From: Gonocerus acuteangulatus
Taxonomy: Eukaryota > Arthropoda > Insecta > Hemiptera > Coreidae
DNA length: 64,000 nucleotides
Reading direction: 5' to 3'
Assembly (NCBI GenBank): GCA_946811695.1
Contig: OX328132.1
Coordinates: forward strand, 92,330,900 to 92,394,899
Position numbers and translations under genes: made by a program. The notes beneath the pieces are model-generated. The model did no database searches and had not been told where the DNA came from. It worked only from the letters and a program-made list of their open reading frames with translations. Every line of letters starts with the position of its first letter. Position 1 is the stretch's first letter. Of this stretch, positions 59,249-64,000 are shown in pieces.

Positions 59249-59512
59249 TAATTGAAGAGGTCGGGGCAAAATAGTGCCAAGCAACATTTTAAAATAAAAC
59301 TTAACTGTAGCTGCTATATGTTGGATATTATGTGGGATCATCAGTCTATGATACAAATGCTACTAAATATATGACAAGATCTTTATGCTACTTAATCTTC
59401 TTGACCATAACAATTTCAACTGATAGTCCCATATAATATCCAACATAAAGCAGATACAGTTAACATTAAAAATGTTGATTGGCACTATTTTGCCCCAACC
59501 CCTTCAATTTTT
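59249..59512. repeat. inverted repeat with ~95-bp arms
   Basis: GGGGCAAAATAGTGCC...CAACATTTT...TGTAGCTGCTATATGTTGGA, then TATTATGTGGGA (left arm, to ~59,346). It is mirrored at 59,415-59,512 (TCCCATATAATATCCAACAT...TTGGCACTATTTTGCCCC). The spacer is about 70 bp. Arms are moderately diverged. Confidence 0.8.
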
Positions 59513-60199
59513 CGGAAAGAAAAGTGTTCATAAAAAAAAAAATTTAATTATTTTATACGAATTCACTACCAGGATAAACCAAGATCTAAGTATGAAATTG
59601 CAGGACAATAAAGATTCCACGAAGTATTAAAAGAAAAGCTTTGAAATTATCGAGTTCCCATACCTCCGAGGAAAAATCTAGACATATAAATCTAACTCTC
59701 TTTATATTCATTCAATCATTCTGAAGTTATGCTGATTTTTCATGAATATAAAGTTAAACAAATTAAAAAAATGTAAGTAAAGTGCATTGTTTTGCGAGAA
59801 AAAAACAGTTTTTATTAGGATAAAATTGGATGAAAATTATATTTTAACTTTCATAAGCGCTCTAAGATGAATATTTTGAATTCTATTAAAAGAAGAGTGA
59901 AATGAATTTAAAGTAGGCATATATCCATCTTGAATTTATTATGCAATCATGAACACTGAACCATTTTCATGAATAATGGAGGATAACAGAGTTAATTTGA
60001 TTCCTTAAGATAGGGTTTAATAACCTTACTTTTATTGAAATGCCGGTCCCGTCTACAGGTTGCATTCATGGATTCGGAAGTTGATTGATTCAAGTATATG
60101 AAGTTCATCCTGGGATTAGAGGTACTTCATCTTAGGTGGTCACATTAAACATATTCTTGTACGTTTAAAAAGTGCCTGGAAATTGGGGACAAAAGCACT
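59513..60199. other. unassigned AT-rich spacer
   Basis: Nothing recognisable was seen. Confidence 0.5.
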
Positions 60200-60329
60200 C
60201 ATTTCTTTGGGAATAACCTTTCGTAGATAGAGCAGAACCTTAATATTTGTAGATACAGTCAAAATTGGCTAAGCGGGAGTATCTCGTAGATATAATTCTA
60301 AAATAGTTTTTACAATTGCATTACTTTAG

Positions 60330-60760
60330 AATGTACTGCATCTTGAGACAACTTATGTGGAGTTTTAGTAGCAGTTCCTTTCAATTCTGCCGACCGTATA
60401 TAGAGAAATATCAATAGTTTATTAACTAAAGCACATTACTGGGCTGTGAAGGGCTTCGAACAAAGGTGATTTGAAGAAACGCGAATAAGGGTTGCATTGA
60501 CTTATTCAACATTCTCGCTTTACAGCCACTAACTATAAATAGAAAGAAAATTACCGACTTTACACATCTTGAGGCAACTTATGTGACAGTTTCTTCCAGG
60601 TCTGCTGCCCGCAGATAGAAAAATTGCAATATTTCTAGAACATTATATTAGTGGGATGTCAAGTACTTGAGAAAGCTTTGTAAGAAACGTAATTAAGCCT
60701 TGGAATCAATTCAAACTATAAATAGAAAATTGCCAATGTTACTCGTCTTGTAATGTGAAA
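60330..60760. repeat. degenerate ~200-bp tandem repeat
   Basis: CATCTTGAGACAACTTATGTGG (60,349) recurs as CATCTTGAGGCAACTTATGTGA (60,565). AACTATAAATAGAAAG..AAATTACC (60,530) recurs as AACTATAAATAGAAAATTGCC (60,714). About two and a half units. Confidence 0.6.
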
Positions 60761-60837
60761 TGTATTTTAGCTTTGGCCAGTCTGGGAAGATTTGAAAAAA
60801 GTTGGAAATCAGTACCTGCCTCTTTTTCAGTGTAAGG

Positions 60838-60893
60838 GTCCACCTACATTGTTCCCGATTCGATAGCCACCCACTGTCAGAAGAAAAAACGTC
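60838..60893 (+). mobile_element. left end of a second GATCC-type TIR element
   Basis: GGGTCCACCTACATTGTTCC then CGATTCGATAGCCACCCACT matches 24,634-24,690. The remainder of the element resumes at 61,963 after an inserted block. Confidence 0.6.
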
Positions 60894-61803
60894 CGACTCG
60901 CAGGAACTGCATCATCTTAGCGCGGTTCCGTTTTTATCCTTAGTCTAATTTGGAAAGATTAAAATAGAATCAGTTATTATTTTGGTTCCACCAGTCTTGA
61001 AAGGTCTTGATTTACGATCTTACCTGTATGGGTCGGCTAATCCATAAGTTGGCTCAGAGGCATTTGGAAAGCCTTGGGATCTCTCTCTTTGAACGCTACA
61101 TTTTTAACAATAAATTGATCTACTTATTTTACTTAATCTGTTTTATTTTCAAATACATTATCCGACTATAAGAAATTAAAAAATAACGAGGAATAAAACA
61201 AAAAGAACCGTTCGAATAAACGAAATCAATTACTTTAAAGTTTTAAGCACTTATTTCTCCGATTGACATCGCCTAATTAAAATTATCTTCAGAACCTTTT
61301 TTTTTAGAGCATTTAGTTAGGTTTTCGAGATACTAACGAAAGTATACAAAGTTACCAAAACTTTTCTTGTCTGTTAATAAAATATTTTATTCTAACTCTT
61401 CCTTAACTCCAAACGTATCAAAAATTTCAACATATTAGTTTTTATGAAAGTAGAACATGCAGAAAATGTTTCAACTGAATCCCATGATTATAAGTACCCA
61501 AACCAAAAACGGTATTCAAGAACTATTTTTCCAATTTTCTCGAAAACGGTTAAAGCTATCGCCTTGAAAATGGTTTCATTCGTTTTCCTAGCCAAAGAAG
61601 CCTATAAAACGAGTACTTACAAGCTTATGAACTCAAAGACGTAAGCGTTACGATTTTTTTTGCGAGAATTTCGCCCCAAACGCCATCTTCCAGGGGACAG
61701 ATTCTACTGGTTAACGAACTTGACCTTTCAAATTAGACGAAAGAGTTTTGTACCAAATTTCATCAAAATCGGACCATTCGTCTTCGACCTAGAGAGCGAA
61801 CAG

Positions 61804-61862
<59 letters not shown>

Positions 61863-61960
61863 AATTTGAACCACCATCATTTTCGGTTTCTAGGGGTTCT
61901 GAAACGCAAAATTTTCTAGTCGGCACTTCTGGATTGCGTCATGAGATCCGCGCTAACAAT
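60894..61960 (+). repeat. dispersed repeat family R1, copy 3, inserted in the TIR element
   Basis: It contains the R1 segments seen at 10.6-11.3 kb, with (AT)n at 61,807-61,861. Because the host TIR element is interrupted exactly here, the block probably marks the full R1 unit (about 1.07 kb). Confidence 0.6.
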
Positions 61961-61962
61961 CA

Positions 61963-62480
61963 CAAGCATCTCAATGGAGGTGCTTACATTTCTTATACAT
62001 TATTTTAAGATATGAATAATAATTCATCTCTTATCGTAGTGTACGTAAAAGTTAAAAATTAACTGTTACACTAAGATTTGTTTTTTGGGACTAATACTTT
62101 GATTGATTGGCCTCTCAACTCCTCCTTTATACATCCAACAAGGTAGCCGAAGGTTTCTATACTCCTCCTTTATACGTCCAACAAGGTAGCCGAAGGTTTC
62201 TATACTCCTCCTTTATACCTCTAACAAGGTAGCCGAAGGTTTCTATACTCCCCCTTTATACCTCCAACAAGGTAGCCGAAGGTTTCTATACTCCTCGTTT
62301 ATACCTCCAACAAGGTAGCCGAAGGTTTCTATACTCCTCCTTTATACCTCCAACAAGGTAGCCGAAGGTTTCTATACTCCTCCTTTATACCTCCAACAAG
62401 GTAGTATACTTATCAGGTGGTACTTCTTAAATTAATCAATCATTTTCACTTCACTACTAGTTCATTACTGTCGAGCTGAG
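61963..62480 (+). repeat. remainder of the TIR element with a 43-bp tandem expansion
   Basis: CACAAGCATCTCAATGGAGG and later TCTTATCGTAGTGT match 24,690-25,210. Between 62,117 and 62,405 a 43-bp unit (CTCCTCCTTTATACCTCCAA then CAAGGTAGCCGAAGGTTTCT ATA) is repeated about seven times. The 24-25 kb copy has this unit only once. Confidence 0.85.
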
Positions 62481-63169
62481 ACTCACTTATACTTCTGTTT
62501 TGTTTTTTTTTTAAATCTCTTAATTCCTTCATTCTTTACTCTTTGCACTTTCTCTGATTTTGTTCTGTCGCTTTACTAATTTGGAAGGTGGACCCCATTT
62601 TAGTTTTTTTTTTTTTTTCAATACGCACCTTCTACCGTACTAGCAACTCGAATAATTATCTCCAGGATTAAATTACCCATGTATGAAGTAAGTCTGAGAT
62701 AAGACAGCTCATTGCCTGAAGTTTGGCAATAAACTAATCAAATAGGCATGAAGAGTTAATATTTATTTCTCGAAGAGATCTATGAAGACAGAGAGAGAGT
62801 ACGTTCGATTGGGTTGCACATGCGATTTTGGCAATGAGTTACCAGAAATAAATATATTGAGCAGGCACTCACAAGCTGTTTCACCAAGTCTTAAGAGCAT
62901 TATTATTAAACAAGGATATTAATCCTTAAAGGACACTTCGTAAGTCGTTCATACCAGGCCTTTTTCAATCGCTTGTACATATATTCTCTAAAAATCAGGA
63001 AAAATTAATTTACCTTTGTTTGTAATGAATTAATGTTTTTAAGACTGCGTTTTTTTTAAATACTCTTAATTATATTTACGATGACGTTCTATTAGCAATA
63101 AAAAATAAGTGTATAATTTAAGAGATAATTTTTGTTTTCTTTTTGTAAAAACATAATCTGGTTGTATCC
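62481..63169. other. unassigned AT-rich spacer
   Basis: Nothing recognisable was seen. Confidence 0.5.
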
Positions 63170-63945
63170 TTGTAACTTTTTTTTATGGGCTAAAATTCTT
63201 TCTTAACTAATAAAAAATGATATCCAAGAGTGTTTATGCGCAGAATGAGTTTTAAATTGGGCAAAAAATACGCTTTTTTGAGTGAAATCCCGATGCTGAG
63301 TGAACGCAGTGCTGATTTGCGGGTAATTTTTGAGGGAGCTTCGATTGGTCCCTTTTTAATTCTTAAGTTTATTGGGGTTTTCCTTGAATAAATTTCCAAA
63401 TTAAAACCTATTTTATCTTTATTACAAGAAAGTATGAAAACAATAGGGAAAAAATGAACATTTCCGAAGGTTCAGAAAGTATAAAGTCGCTTTCTCAAAA
63501 CAATGTTTTTCAAATCAGGCGATTCTCTGGTGTTTTCAATTTTGGTCCGATGAACTTCAAATTTTAACTGCAGCTTCCTAATGATATTTGCTAGTAGGTA
63601 GGATTTTTTCGATTCATTGAATTATAACGATATTCGACGGATTTTTTAATAGAACATTGTTCATCATTTTCGAAAAAAAATAATATTTCTTAAAAATCCT
63701 ACGTACTTTACTAGATTTAATCTTCTTCTTTCAACATAATTTTAGTTTTTCATTGTAGATTAAAAATTGCCACCTGCAGACCATCCCCCGTAAAAAAAGA
63801 GGGTTTCCGTTCAGCACCGCCATTTTTTTTCCAGGAATTGAAACTTTTTTTTTTGGATACTTTAACATACCATATAAAACGTTTGATATAATGAATTGAA
63901 AAAGATTTATTTATTTATTATTCATAAATTCAAGAAAATGACTTT
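63170..63945 (+). repeat. dispersed repeat family R2, copy 2
   Basis: Parallel to 40,600-41,345 with small indels throughout. No coding frame is conserved between the two copies. Confidence 0.75.
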
Positions 63946-64000
63946 GATTATGCTCAATATATATGATTAGTATATTTAGTCATATATCCATGAACTAAGT

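Overview
This is a eukaryotic, AT-rich, intron-bearing window, most likely from an insect. The one intact host gene is a Tret1-like sugar/trehalose porter. The rest is dense transposon debris typical of arthropods: Jockey-type LINE, mariner/IS630, pogo/Tigger, hAT, Helitron-like, Penelope and tRNA-derived SINEs. No bacterial operon, rRNA, CRISPR array or complete free-standing tRNA gene was seen. Species cannot be fixed from the sequence.

Layout. 1-12 kb holds (AT)n tracts, a Helitron-like repeat, a 36-bp minisatellite with a 108-bp higher-order period, a 35-bp minisatellite, a tRNA-derived SINE, two copies of a G/C-tract MITE-like repeat, a long (GA)n and a dispersed AT-containing repeat. 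11.9-25.3 kb has an internally deleted mariner element with long terminal inverted repeats (TIRs), SINE copies, a decayed Penelope element next to a decayed IS630/mariner element, a ~143-bp degenerate array, a LINE 3' remnant, a ~124-bp array and two TIR elements. 26-35 kb has a composite TIR element carrying a Helitron-like insert, a second LINE remnant, a 41-bp-arm hairpin, very long (AT)n tracts and more SINE/LINE scraps. 35.45-38.89 kb is an hAT-like element with an exact 8-bp target duplication, interrupted by a 2.4-kb element built on a giant foldback. 39-44 kb has a pogo/Tigger remnant, a ~0.9-kb recent tandem duplication and a 24-bp minisatellite. 45-55.8 kb is the sugar-transporter gene: a 70-nt 5' coding exon, a ~9.4-kb intron and a 1.35-kb terminal exon. 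The intron carries a nearly full-length but broken Jockey-like LINE, a MADF-domain pseudogene beside the third copy of the G/C-tract repeat, and a second, inverted copy of the 2.4-kb foldback element. 56-64 kb is intergenic DNA with further repeats.

The most unusual observation is the foldback-headed element (copies at 35,950-38,364 and 51,786-54,156). Each has two ~375/350-bp arms around a ~37-nt loop at one end and a small GC-rich hairpin followed by CTAG at the other, with ~120-bp tandem repeats inside. Indels and substitutions are shared by both arms within a copy but differ between copies, so the arms have been homogenised or re-copied from one another. Functionally the window encodes one protein, the sugar porter; all other coding-like sequence is broken mobile DNA.
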